Assembly (NCBI GenBank): GCA_965662645.1
Contig: CBFIII010000007.1
Location: 41,387 to 105,386 of the forward strand
DNA length: 64,000 nucleotides
DNA from: UBA5342 sp965662645
GTDB lineage: Bacteria > Bacteroidota > Bacteroidia > Bacteroidales > UBA5342
Reading direction: 5' to 3'
The notes below the pieces were generated by a model. The model did no database searches. It saw nothing but the letters and a program-made list of their open reading frames with translations, and was not told the origin of the DNA. Below, piece after piece: positions 51,921 through 60,225 of the stretch (position 1 is its first letter; every line of letters starts with the position of its first letter). Position numbers and translations under genes: made by a program.

Positions 51921-53183
51921 CTAAGCAAACAATTTCATACCTACTCCACGTAATAACAAAGACACAAACATCATCACCACATAAGAAGTTAATATCACGG
52001 TAACCACTATTTCTATTAACACGACCAACTCCAGTTTCTCTTTTTTATTCTGATAATAAATAAACCCAACAAAAGGTAAGAGATATAAAATAAAAGGAAT
52101 GATTCCACCTCCTAACCAAACAGGCAAAGACATAATAAAAGGAGAAGGCTTATACACATAATCAAAAAATAAAATCAGTGCAAAAGTAAACACAAAAGTA
52201 AAAATAACTGACTTTACAACTAAATGCTGACCACGCTCTGAAAAGAACCAAACACCACTATGTATCGTGGTATATTTAAAGTAAGGTAAAGCAAAAAACA
52301 AAACGAGCACCAATAATGGAATAAGAACAGCCGAGAACAAAGGCGTTAAATGCAACAGAAGCTCTTGCGCACCCAAAAAGTACCACGGCGCCTTATTCGG
52401 ATTAGGACTTATTGCAGGGTTCGCCTGTGCATCTAAAGGCGCATTAAAGAAGGCAGAGAACAGAATTAATCCCGTTAAGATAACCATAGCCACCAAAGCT
52501 TCTTTTGGTACCAAAGTAGGACGCGTATCTAACATCGTCCTTTTTTCACTTGAAGGAGTAGCCACACCACCGGCCATACGCACTAACCAGAAATGGAGCG
52601 ACATAAACACAATAATAACGAGAGGTAAAACACTCGTATGTAGGTTGTAGAAATTAAGTAAGGTACTCTCATTTACCACTTCACCACCACGTATCGTATT
52701 AGCTAAATAATGACCTATAAAAGGAATATATTCTAACATTTTTGTCATCACCGTAACGGCCCAATAAGCGAGTTGATCCCAAGGCAATAAATAACCCGTA
52801 AAATTAAAAAATAAGACCAACAGAAATAACAGCATGCCGTAAATCCAATTTTTAGCGCGCTTACGATAAAAAGCTTGAGAATAAAAGACACGAATCAGAT
52901 GCAAAAAACTGGTAATCAACATCAGATGAGCAGAAAAATGATGTATATTTCTTAACCATCGACCAAACAAGATTTCGTCTTGTAAATAGCTGACAGAATC
53001 ATAGGCCCCCTGTACTGAAGGCACATAAGAAAAGCGTAACATAATTCCTGTCACAGCCAATATCACAAATAATAAAGCATTAATTCCGCCTAGACCAAAA
53101 GTACGTGTAAATTTGATCGATGTATCCGAAACTTTTTTCGGATGTAAATGCATAACAAAACGCTCTATAGCTCCCTGACTCAT
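51921..53183 (-). CDS. Cytochrome b (b6-like), quinol-oxidising bc-type complex subunit
   Basis: The 420-residue protein has eight or nine membrane helices. Candidate haem ligands are H81 and H95 in helix B and H182 and H197 in helix D. The 15-residue gap of the second pair matches cytochrome b6 rather than mitochondrial b (14). The quinol-site motif appears as PNPNKAPWYFLG in place of PEWY. Unusually, no Rieske protein or cytochrome c is beside it; instead it sits 6 bp behind ftcD. The rest of the complex must be encoded elsewhere if it is functional. Confidence 0.85.
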   Translation of the reverse strand: MSQGAIERFVMHLHPKKVSDTSIKFTRTFGLGGINALLFVILAVTGIMLRFSYVPSVQGAYDSVSYLQDEILFGRWLRNIHHFSAHLMLITSFLHLIRVFYSQAFYRKRAKNWIYGMLLFLLVLFFNFTGYLLPWDQLAYWAVTVMTKMLEYIPFIGHYLANTIRGGEVVNESTLLNFYNLHTSVLPLVIIVFMSLHFWLVRMAGGVATPSSEKRTMLDTRPTLVPKEALVAMVILTGLILFSAFFNAPLDAQANPAISPNPNKAPWYFLGAQELLLHLTPLFSAVLIPLLVLVLFFALPYFKYTTIHSGVWFFSERGQHLVVKSVIFTFVFTFALILFFDYVYKPSPFIMSLPVWLGGGIIPFILYLLPFVGFIYYQNKKEKLELVVLIEIVVTVILTSYVVMMFVSLLLRGVGMKLFA

Positions 53184-53189
53184 ATATAA

Positions 53190-54230
53190 TTATAATAAAT
53201 ATTCAATAATTCTTTTTTCAAGCTCAAATGGCACAACACTATTTAATCCTAATGCATCAATAGCTTTAGTAATTACTTCCTTTTCATTCTCTAATGTGGG
53301 AGCATAAAAACGCCCTGCATCTAGCAAACACTTCAAGGGAGCTAAACCTATAAGCTCAGACCCCACCACATCAACACCTTGCTCTGCTGCTAAAGCTTTT
53401 ACTTTCTCATACAATTGTGATAAAGTCACCAATTCAATATGGGTAATGTTCGTCGAAACCTGAGTCATTCCATATTCGGGCATATCCCAGCCAATAGCTT
53501 TCACTCCACAAAAATAACCTTTTTGTCGTTTCCCATTAACAATGGAACCACTTTCTCGTATTAAAGCCGCAATAGTCTTAGCCACCTTAACATCTAAAGT
53601 GTTCAAATTAATATTATAGGCTAATAAAAAAGGACGCGCACCTATTACCGTAGCTCCACTTTTGGCATTAAATACAGCCCCATAATCAGGTTTCCATTCA
53701 GGAGATGACATCTTCTTTTGTAAATGCTCATATTCCCCCTTACGAATACTTTCTAAATGTTTTCTTTGGGAAGTAATTGCGGATTTCTCATAATTAAAAA
53801 CCGGAATTGCTAACTCTGTCGCCACACGCTGAGACAGACGATGAGAAATAACGACAACATCTTCTATCGTCATTCCAACAACAGGAATAAGAGGCATAAC
53901 ATCCGTAGCTCCTATACGCGGATGCTCCCCCGCTTGTTGTCGCATATCAATAACTTCAGATGCTGCTTTTATAGCTCTATAAGCCGCTTCTTCTACACCC
54001 TCAGGTGTCCCGGCAAAAGTAATAACCGTACGATTAGCATCATAACCAGAATCAATATGCAAGACATTTACGCCTTCCACATGAGCTATAGCTTGCCTAA
54101 TATATTCTATCTTAGCAACATCACGCCCTTCACTAAAATTAGGAACACACTCAATAATAGGTTCTTTCTGTTTTTCTAATGAAGAACTATTAGAACCATT
54201 TTTAATCAAAATATTATTCGAAAAACTCAA
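53190..54230 (-). CDS. ftcD: Glutamate formimidoyltransferase
   Basis: The enzyme transfers the formimino group from formiminoglutamate, a histidine breakdown product, to tetrahydrofolate. It shows IIECVPNFSEGRD (about 25-37), IDSGYDANRTVITFAG, GEHPRIGATDVMPLIPV with the catalytic His, and GWDMPEYGMTQVSTNI. Only the transferase domain is present; the cyclodeaminase half is not fused. No ATG precedes the domain. The TTG at 54230 is shown, with a TTG at 54209 as alternative. The short polar N-terminal extension is probably not conserved. It is immediately upstream of the cytochrome b gene. Confidence 0.9.
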   Translation of the reverse strand: MSFSNNILIKNGSNSSSLEKQKEPIIECVPNFSEGRDVAKIEYIRQAIAHVEGVNVLHIDSGYDANRTVITFAGTPEGVEEAAYRAIKAASEVIDMRQQAGEHPRIGATDVMPLIPVVGMTIEDVVVISHRLSQRVATELAIPVFNYEKSAITSQRKHLESIRKGEYEHLQKKMSSPEWKPDYGAVFNAKSGATVIGARPFLLAYNINLNTLDVKVAKTIAALIRESGSIVNGKRQKGYFCGVKAIGWDMPEYGMTQVSTNITHIELVTLSQLYEKVKALAAEQGVDVVGSELIGLAPLKCLLDAGRFYAPTLENEKEVITKAIDALGLNSVVPFELEKRIIEYLL

Positions 54231-54303
54231 AATATATTATATTTTAAAAACTTTAAAAGAACTCTTATCAATTTTATCCCGTAAGGAATTATAAAAAAAA
54301 TTA

Positions 54304-56388
54304 TTAATCATAAAAAGACCACTGTAAACCTAACTTAAATGATCTATGATTATAGCCATAATGGGGAGCAGAAAAATATTCAAAATTAGGCCACCCATAA
54401 TTAACATGCTGTGCCATTAAGAAAAATCGCATACGTCGTAAGAAAAAATCAGCATAAGCATTCATATAAGGATAATCTCCTATCTGCACATCACGCTGGT
54501 TATAGAACTGCCCCGTAGCAGGCATATAACCTGGGGCATTATAAGCGGTATGATAACGACAATCGACTCCTACATTAAAATACAAAACACCAAACAAAAC
54601 ATGTCTGAAAAACAAATTAGAATAAACAGTTAATTTAGGTAACGGAATAACATCTGAAGCACTTGTTTCTTGATACACCACTTCATTTTCCCATACAACA
54701 TGCTGTCCTAACTCAAAGTCTTTTTTTATACGTAAGGCCAAAACTGCCATATTACTACCATATTGCGAAGGCAAAGCATCGGTATCATAATACGCTACAT
54801 TTTGCATATTATCTATAGCCGCACTGGCTTCAAAATGTACCTTAGGGATTTTCAAAGCACCTCCAAGATGTTGTTTGTAAGTAGGATCCAAATTATTATC
54901 CCACCAAAAATTATTCGAATAATAATGGTTCATGAAATAATTTGGAGTCGTACGTTCAAAATTAGCATTAGCTGATATCTCCCAATTTCCCATCTTAGGA
55001 AAAACCTGTTTTACAGTTCCTTTCAATTGCCAATCTCCTAAATTATAACCTCCCAAGCAAATCTTTCCATCTGCATCAAAAAAGAAATGTGTGCCCTGAC
55101 GTTTAAATATAGAACCCCCAAAAATCACATTATTGTACACTTTTGGCGTATAGCTATTGATAAAGACGTAATGGGATGAATCTAAACTGGTGTTAGAAAT
55201 ACTATCGGCCACATAAGAATAACCTTTGGCAAACATCGTATCCTCGATAGTCATCCAAGGTTTTGTTGACATCTTATAATTATCTAACTGAATATAAGCA
55301 CCAGCACCAAACTTACCAAAATTATTAATTCCTTCATCAAGGTATAAACCCAAACGATTCGAAATTTTGCGCTGACGCACACTATCTAAAGTCGCAGTAG
55401 AATGAATAAACGTTGTATCATAATAAGAAGTCACACCATCAGCATCATCATACAGTCTAGTATCTACATTATAATCAAATTGATGAACAATATTAAGAGC
55501 AGAAACAAATTCAGTTGTAGAAGAATCTGCGGTCTCTATCTCCCGCATTACACCAATATTATATTTTTGTTTCAAACTGATAAAATTACTCGTCAAAAAA
55601 GAGCGTGCAGCCATTCTTACGGGATAATATTCAGGAGAATTAATAGCAAATAAATCACTTACACTATCTTGGTTATTAATCAACGCATCATTCCAAGCAT
55701 CGGCAGATCCTACACCGCCATTTTCATAATTCTCTAAACGGTTAGCTCCTATATTAAACACCATCTGATAACGTGGCGTCATATAACTTGAAAAAAGACC
55801 ATAATTACGATGACGTGTGGACATATCGGTATAACGTCCTCGTCCATAAATCAAATCATAATACCCCCCCACATTCAATGATTTTCCAATATTTTGCGAA
55901 AAAAGAATAGAAACACTCTCTTCTGCAAATTTTTTAGGACCACTAGAGCTATAACTCAAAAGAGTAAAAGGAGTAGGCGTATTGATAATAGGAATATCTT
56001 CGGGCCGTTTGCTATAAGCACGATAAACACCAGAGAAAAGGAAATCAGAAGATTCTCTATCACCATAAATATTGGAAATATAAGGAGAACCATAATTACC
56101 AAGAAAAGTGTTGGAAATGCTGTTTTTAAAGATTTCATTATAAACATGGAAACGTCTAAGAGCGGTATCTACAGCTATATTAAATGTGTCAAGATTATCT
56201 TGTTGATACTTCCAATATCCTAAATAGTGTCGATCCGTCTGACTAGCAGACTCTTCACCGTTTTCACCAGAAAAGCCAGCGTTATCTTGCGGTTTAGGAG
56301 CCCCCGGACCTGCAGACAACCTTTGTTGTGCCGATATTGCAAATGAAATATAAAATAGTAATAATAAAACCAAGGTCTTTTTCAACAT
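54304..56388 (-). CDS. Putative outer-membrane porin (Porin_10-type)
   Basis: The 694-residue protein has a signal peptide (LVLLLLFYISFAISAQ) and a long barrel-like region rich in alternating aromatic and polar residues, ending with FKLGLQWSFYD. Landmarks such as YLGYWKYQQDNLDTFNIAVDT (read in parts), GNYGSPYISNIYGDR and FLFSGVYRAYS match the Bacteroidota 'putative porin' family. It presumably sits in the outer membrane as a passive channel; the solute is unknown. Its -7 element sits only four bases before the ATG. Confidence 0.82.
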   Translation of the reverse strand: MLKKTLVLLLLFYISFAISAQQRLSAGPGAPKPQDNAGFSGENGEESASQTDRHYLGYWKYQQDNLDTFNIAVDTALRRFHVYNEIFKNSISNTFLGNYGSPYISNIYGDRESSDFLFSGVYRAYSKRPEDIPIINTPTPFTLLSYSSSGPKKFAEESVSILFSQNIGKSLNVGGYYDLIYGRGRYTDMSTRHRNYGLFSSYMTPRYQMVFNIGANRLENYENGGVGSADAWNDALINNQDSVSDLFAINSPEYYPVRMAARSFLTSNFISLKQKYNIGVMREIETADSSTTEFVSALNIVHQFDYNVDTRLYDDADGVTSYYDTTFIHSTATLDSVRQRKISNRLGLYLDEGINNFGKFGAGAYIQLDNYKMSTKPWMTIEDTMFAKGYSYVADSISNTSLDSSHYVFINSYTPKVYNNVIFGGSIFKRQGTHFFFDADGKICLGGYNLGDWQLKGTVKQVFPKMGNWEISANANFERTTPNYFMNHYYSNNFWWDNNLDPTYKQHLGGALKIPKVHFEASAAIDNMQNVAYYDTDALPSQYGSNMAVLALRIKKDFELGQHVVWENEVVYQETSASDVIPLPKLTVYSNLFFRHVLFGVLYFNVGVDCRYHTAYNAPGYMPATGQFYNQRDVQIGDYPYMNAYADFFLRRMRFFLMAQHVNYGWPNFEYFSAPHYGYNHRSFKLGLQWSFYD

Positions 56389-56392
56389 GCTA

Positions 56393-56400
56393 CAAAGATA
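56393..56400 (-). promoter_or_regulatory. -7 element placed for leaderless transcription of the porin gene
   Basis: On the minus strand TATCTTTG ends four bases before the ATG at 56388. With the usual Bacteroidota geometry the first transcribed base would be at or next to the A of ATG. Confidence 0.5.
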
Positions 56401-56408
56401 AAAGTTTT

Positions 56409-57134
56409 TTAACTAAACGCCTTTCTACGTCTAAATTCACTGCAAATAATACCCGTCGCCATAGCAACATTTAACGATTCTGACGACTTATCACCAAAAG
56501 AAGGAATAGCAATGCGTTTGCTCACCTTTTCTTCTACCATTTCTCGGATACCTTGCCCTTCATTGCCCATCACAATAACACCTGAATCACACAACGCTTC
56601 CGTATAGATATTTTCACCATCCATAAAAGTACCATATATAGGCACAGACAGTTGTGTCAAAAATTTTGGCAAATCGACATAAGAAACACTCACCCGAGAA
56701 ATAGCTCCCATGGTTGACTTTATCGTTTTACTGTTATAAATATCGACGGTGTCGTTGCTGCAAATCACGTGCCTTATCCCAAACCAATCGGCAATACGAA
56801 TAATAGTACCCAAATTACCTGGATCCTGGATGCCATCTAAAGCTAATACTAATTCATCTTCAAGAGAATGAGGATCTAAATCTTCATCTTTTTTCCTGAA
56901 CACAGCCAATGAAGTAGAAGGGGAAGCTAAATGAGTAATTTTCTTCATCTCATTAAGCTCTATCTTTTCGCTTTCTTCACTTGTAACATCCAACGAATAA
57001 AAAGCATATAACTCAAATTGAGGCATAAGATCATGGATTAACTTATCCCCTTCGGCCACAAAAAGACCTAATTCATCACGCTTTTTCTTTCGCGTAAGCG
57101 ACTGTATAACTTTTATTTGATTTTTAGATATCAT
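56409..57134 (-). CDS. TrmH/SpoU-family RNA 2'-O-methyltransferase
   Basis: The product is 241 residues from ATG 57134. It has an N-terminal substrate-binding domain (KVIQSLTRKKKRDELGLFV in parts) and a SPOUT knot. Knot landmarks are LDGIQDPGNLGTIIR, then VMGNEGQGI and IPSFGDKSSESLNVAMATG, which bind S-adenosylmethionine through the deep trefoil. It probably methylates ribose in 23S rRNA or tRNA; the target nucleotide cannot be named. The upstream GTG at 57164 adds ten hydrophobic residues not typical for the family, so the ATG is preferred. Confidence 0.88.
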   Translation of the reverse strand: MISKNQIKVIQSLTRKKKRDELGLFVAEGDKLIHDLMPQFELYAFYSLDVTSEESEKIELNEMKKITHLASPSTSLAVFRKKDEDLDPHSLEDELVLALDGIQDPGNLGTIIRIADWFGIRHVICSNDTVDIYNSKTIKSTMGAISRVSVSYVDLPKFLTQLSVPIYGTFMDGENIYTEALCDSGVIVMGNEGQGIREMVEEKVSKRIAIPSFGDKSSESLNVAMATGIICSEFRRRKAFS

Positions 57135-57183
57135 TTTATAATAAACCAAGACTATAATTAACACTCAAAACACCCAAATAATA

Positions 57184-57414
57184 CTATTTATTTTCTTTCT
57201 CACTCAACATTTCTAAATAAAGATTTTCAAGTTTTTCACGAGCCCATGGCGTTCGTCTCAGAAACTTCAAACTAGAGTTTACACTAGGATCAGACAGGAA
57301 ACAATTGACTCTAACGTGAAGTGCAAGTCCAGACCATCCGTAGTATTCAACCATCGTTTCTAACATATCTTTTAGCTTAATTCCATGCAAAGGGTTATTT
57401 TTCTGCTCGCTCAT
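57184..57414 (-). CDS. VF530-family small protein (DUF2132)
   Basis: The product is 76 residues from ATG 57414. The family pattern is clear: NNPLHGIKLKDMLETMVEYYG, then WSGLALHVRVNCFLSDPSV and SLKFLRRTPWAREKLENLYL, each read in part. A solved relative from Vibrio has a putative DNA-binding fold, but no function is proven. It is divergent from the DEAD-box helicase gene, sharing a 47-bp intergenic region. Confidence 0.85.
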   Translation of the reverse strand: MSEQKNNPLHGIKLKDMLETMVEYYGWSGLALHVRVNCFLSDPSVNSSLKFLRRTPWAREKLENLYLEMLSEKENK

Positions 57415-57424
57415 CGTTTTTTTA

Positions 57425-57456
57425 TTGAATTGGTAAAAATACTTCAATTATCTTTG
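57425..57456 (+). promoter_or_regulatory. Promoter of the DEAD-box helicase gene, near-leaderless
   Basis: A TTG (57425-57427) and an exact TATCTTTG (57449-57456) are 21 bp apart. The start codon follows after only five bases, so the transcript should have little or no leader. Confidence 0.55.
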
Positions 57457-57461
57457 CAGTT

Positions 57462-58781
57462 ATGACTCTTTCTAAAATAAATCAAAAAGAGGTGTTGAAA
57501 AATCTAGGATTCGACCACCTCAATCGTATGCAACATGCCACGATTAAAGCTTCAAAAAGTCCCAACACCATATTACTGGCACCTACTGGTAGTGGAAAAA
57601 CCGTGGCTTACTTGCTCAGCATTTTGCCAAAACTAGACAGAGATGTGCTAGGTCCTCAGATCTTAATATTAGCGCCTACCCGGGAGTTAGCATTACAAAT
57701 TGACGGGGTAATAAAAAGCATGAAACTAGACATCAAAAGTCTTATTTGCTATGGTGGACATTCATTTTCGCAGGAGCGAAGTAGTCTAAAAACACCTCCA
57801 ACAATTATCATTGGCACACCAGGACGTATTCAAGACCACATCAACCGCGACACTTTTTCAGTAGATAAAATCAGCTGCATCGTTTTTGATGAGTTTGATA
57901 AAGCTTTAGAAATTGGTTTTTCTAAACAAATAGAATTTATTGTTACCGAACTTTACAATATAAAAACACGGTTTTTAGTCTCTGCAACACAAAAGATTCA
58001 CATCCCAAGTTACCTCAATTTAGAAAATCCAAACACGTTAAATTTCGAAGATGAAGAGACAGGAGATTTACGTATCGTTAAATATGTGGTACCAAAAGAA
58101 AAGAAACTAGAAGGATTAATCACATTAGCCAATCAGTTAAATCAAGATGAACGAGCCATCATCTTTGTTAACCACCGCGAAATAAGTAATCGCTTAGCCG
58201 AATCTTTAGCTTATCATGACATTGACTATTCTGTTTTTCATGGAGGTCTAGAACAAAACAAACGCGAGTTAGAATTGACACGATTTAGAAATGGCAGCTC
58301 TCAACTATTAATTGCTACTGACATTGCTTCTCGTGGTATCGATATTCCTAATTTAGATTACGTTATACACTACCAATTGCCAACACAAGAAAGTGTATTT
58401 ATTCATCGTAACGGACGTACTGCCCGGATGAAAGCCTCAGGAACAAGCATCCTGTTAATGACAGATACAGATTACGTTCCCGAATTCATAGAGGAAGAAC
58501 CAGAAGATTTCGAGATAGACACTACAAAAACGCTATCTCATACCTCTTGGGTCACCATTCATGTCAATCGCGGCAAAAAACACAAAGTCAATAAAATGGA
58601 TTTTGTGGGATATATCCTTAATTTTGATTTTATGAAAAAAGAGGATTTAGGACTCATAGAAGTTCGTGATATGTATGCCTACATCGCTATCAAAAGAGAA
58701 AAAGTACCCGAATTATTAGCAGCAAGCAAAACAAAAAAGATCAAAAACAAGAGTGCTATATTTGATTATGCACGCGATTAA
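57462..58781 (+). CDS. DEAD-box RNA helicase, DbpA-like
   Basis: The 439-residue helicase has the Q-motif region, P-loop APTGSGKT (40-47), PTRELALQI, GTPGRIQDH, motif II as DEFD (143-146) instead of DEAD, SAT (motif III), RGIDIPNLDYVIHY and HRNGRTARM. The C-terminal domain (about 360-435: VTIHVNRGKKHKVNKMDFVG) resembles the DbpA RNA-binding domain that targets 23S rRNA hairpin 92, suggesting a ribosome assembly role. The Ala-to-Phe change in motif II is conservative for ATPase activity, since the acidic residues remain. Confidence 0.9.
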   Translation: MTLSKINQKEVLKNLGFDHLNRMQHATIKASKSPNTILLAPTGSGKTVAYLLSILPKLDRDVLGPQILILAPTRELALQIDGVIKSMKLDIKSLICYGGHSFSQERSSLKTPPTIIIGTPGRIQDHINRDTFSVDKISCIVFDEFDKALEIGFSKQIEFIVTELYNIKTRFLVSATQKIHIPSYLNLENPNTLNFEDEETGDLRIVKYVVPKEKKLEGLITLANQLNQDERAIIFVNHREISNRLAESLAYHDIDYSVFHGGLEQNKRELELTRFRNGSSQLLIATDIASRGIDIPNLDYVIHYQLPTQESVFIHRNGRTARMKASGTSILLMTDTDYVPEFIEEEPEDFEIDTTKTLSHTSWVTIHVNRGKKHKVNKMDFVGYILNFDFMKKEDLGLIEVRDMYAYIAIKREKVPELLAASKTKKIKNKSAIFDYARD

Positions 58782-58787
58782 ATAAAA

Positions 58788-58812
58788 GCCTCCGTCAAAA
58801 GCGAACGGAGGC
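58788..58812 (+). terminator. Terminator of the helicase gene
   Basis: GCCTCCGT pairs with ACGGAGGC (58788-58795 with 58805-58812) eight bases after the stop. The T-run is weak (ATTTAAAATT). Confidence 0.75.
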
Positions 58813-58898
58813 ATTTAAAATTATATCATTTGCATTTGCAAAGGACTACTGAGGATTAACCACAAAATGGGTGGATTAAAGATATAATTACGATATCA

Positions 58899-59732
58899 TT
58901 AGACGATGTTTATCCCGTCTTTCGATATCGTTATTTTACGTTGTTTATAGAGGTCGCCTAATGCTTTCTTAAAAGCTTTTTTGCTCATACCAAATTTATC
59001 ATAAATTAAGGCAGGAGTACTCTTATCAGAAACGGCTAGATGACCTTTATTTTTTTCTAATAGACGATAAACGTCTTCACTATTTTGGCTAATAAAATTC
59101 TGATATCCTATAGGCTGCAATGAAACATCAATTTTATTGTCGGGTCTTATATTCTTGACGTAAGCATCAGTGACTTCTCCCACATTAAGTTCATCAAAAA
59201 TCTCATTATTATAAACCAACCCAAAATGCTGCTCATTAACAATAACAGTATATCCAATATCCGTTTTCTTATAAATTAAGATTTCTACTTTATCACCTTC
59301 TTTTACCGAAAGCTCTTCATTCTGCAAATATTTCTGAAGCTTAGTACTACCAAACAAACGATCCGTTTGTTCATCTAATCCCATAAACACAACATACCAG
59401 CGCCCCTCTTCAAGCTCCTCCTTTTGTTCCTTAAAAGGAATCATCAACTCCTTCTCCATCCCCCACTCCATAAAAGCACCAAACTGAGTAAGCGCTGACA
59501 CCTTTAATAAAGCAAAATGATTTAATGTAATCTTAGGTGTCTCTGTAGTCGCAATCATACGATCTTCGGAATCATTTAACACAAAAACACGTAACTCATC
59601 GTTTATATTATATTCTTTAGAACAAAGTTTATTAGGCAATAAAACGGATTGCCCTTCATTATCCGACAAATACAATCCAGCTTCTGCAGCACGTGCTATC
59701 GTAAGTGTGTTATATTCTCCTAGGTTAATCAT
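58899..59732 (-). CDS. CvfB/YitL-like S1-domain RNA-binding protein
   Basis: The 277-residue protein has S1-like OB domains: about 1-60, about 70-130 (LKVSALTQFGAFMEWGMEKE) and about 140-210. A winged-helix-like C-terminus follows (TPALIYDKFGMSKKAFKKALGDLYKQRKI in parts). This order is that of CvfB/YitL, which binds RNA and affects virulence gene expression in Firmicutes; no role is established in Bacteroidota. It has its own spaced promoter and is convergent with the helicase gene. Confidence 0.88.
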   Translation of the reverse strand: MINLGEYNTLTIARAAEAGLYLSDNEGQSVLLPNKLCSKEYNINDELRVFVLNDSEDRMIATTETPKITLNHFALLKVSALTQFGAFMEWGMEKELMIPFKEQKEELEEGRWYVVFMGLDEQTDRLFGSTKLQKYLQNEELSVKEGDKVEILIYKKTDIGYTVIVNEQHFGLVYNNEIFDELNVGEVTDAYVKNIRPDNKIDVSLQPIGYQNFISQNSEDVYRLLEKNKGHLAVSDKSTPALIYDKFGMSKKAFKKALGDLYKQRKITISKDGINIV

Positions 59733-59783
59733 ATCTTTTTATAATAAATGTTTACACATACAACAACATTGTATGGATTGATG

Positions 59784-59814
59784 CAAAAGTCGGGAAATAA
59801 ATCCGACAAACAAA
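59784..59814 (-). promoter_or_regulatory. Promoter of the CvfB-like gene
   Basis: On the minus strand a TTTG (59814-59811) is followed after 19 bp by GACTTTTG (59791-59784), one base off TAnnTTTG. The ATG is 51 bp further on. Confidence 0.55.
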
Positions 59815-59963
59815 GCGTGAAAAACGAATAAGAGAATAAAGCAAAATTATGAACAGCTCTATACCTCTTTTCTGACGTTTTTTTCTCCTATCTATAGTTC
59901 GTGAAACAATTTTAAAAAATCAAGCGGCTTTATCATAAAAATTTGAAAGAAGAAACGAGTTAT

Positions 59964-60143
59964 TTATTCAAACTGTTTATCACTATTTTCGAGCTCCCTT
60001 ACCCTTTCGATTTCAACAACCTCATTAATCTTATTCCATTCTCTATCAAAACAATAAAAAAAACTCAAGGTATTATAATTCAAAAAGAGAATAAAACACA
60101 TAACGATTTGATAGGCTAGTGTCTCAAATATTGAACAATCCAT
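59964..60143 (-). CDS. Possible small membrane protein (59 residues)
   Basis: A clean ATG-to-TAA frame encodes one hydrophobic segment (LAYQIVMCFILFLNYNTLSF) followed by a charged, coiled-coil-like tail (EWNKINEVVEIERVRELENS). It is divergent from the histidine kinase gene, 82 bp away. No family is known to me and no promoter is obvious. The remaining parts of the 493-bp gap (59733-60225) show only the CvfB-like promoter. Confidence 0.35.
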   Translation of the reverse strand: MDCSIFETLAYQIVMCFILFLNYNTLSFFYCFDREWNKINEVVEIERVRELENSDKQFE

Positions 60144-60225
60144 ATTAAAAATGTTATAACTAATATTAAGAAAAGAAAAGTTTTTTAGTGAATTTTTAAT
60201 TAGTATTTTTAATAAAAAATCGGAT

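Noticed and set aside
53841..54179. 112-codon plus-strand frame opposite ftcD
   Set aside because: It is an antisense shadow of a conserved enzyme gene, rich in Arg/Asn/Ile as expected from reverse reading.
58838..58882. Possible fourth copy of the dispersed palindromic repeat
   Set aside because: Only a loose likeness to the CCCACAATGTGGG region remains and the arms are missing; too weak to call.
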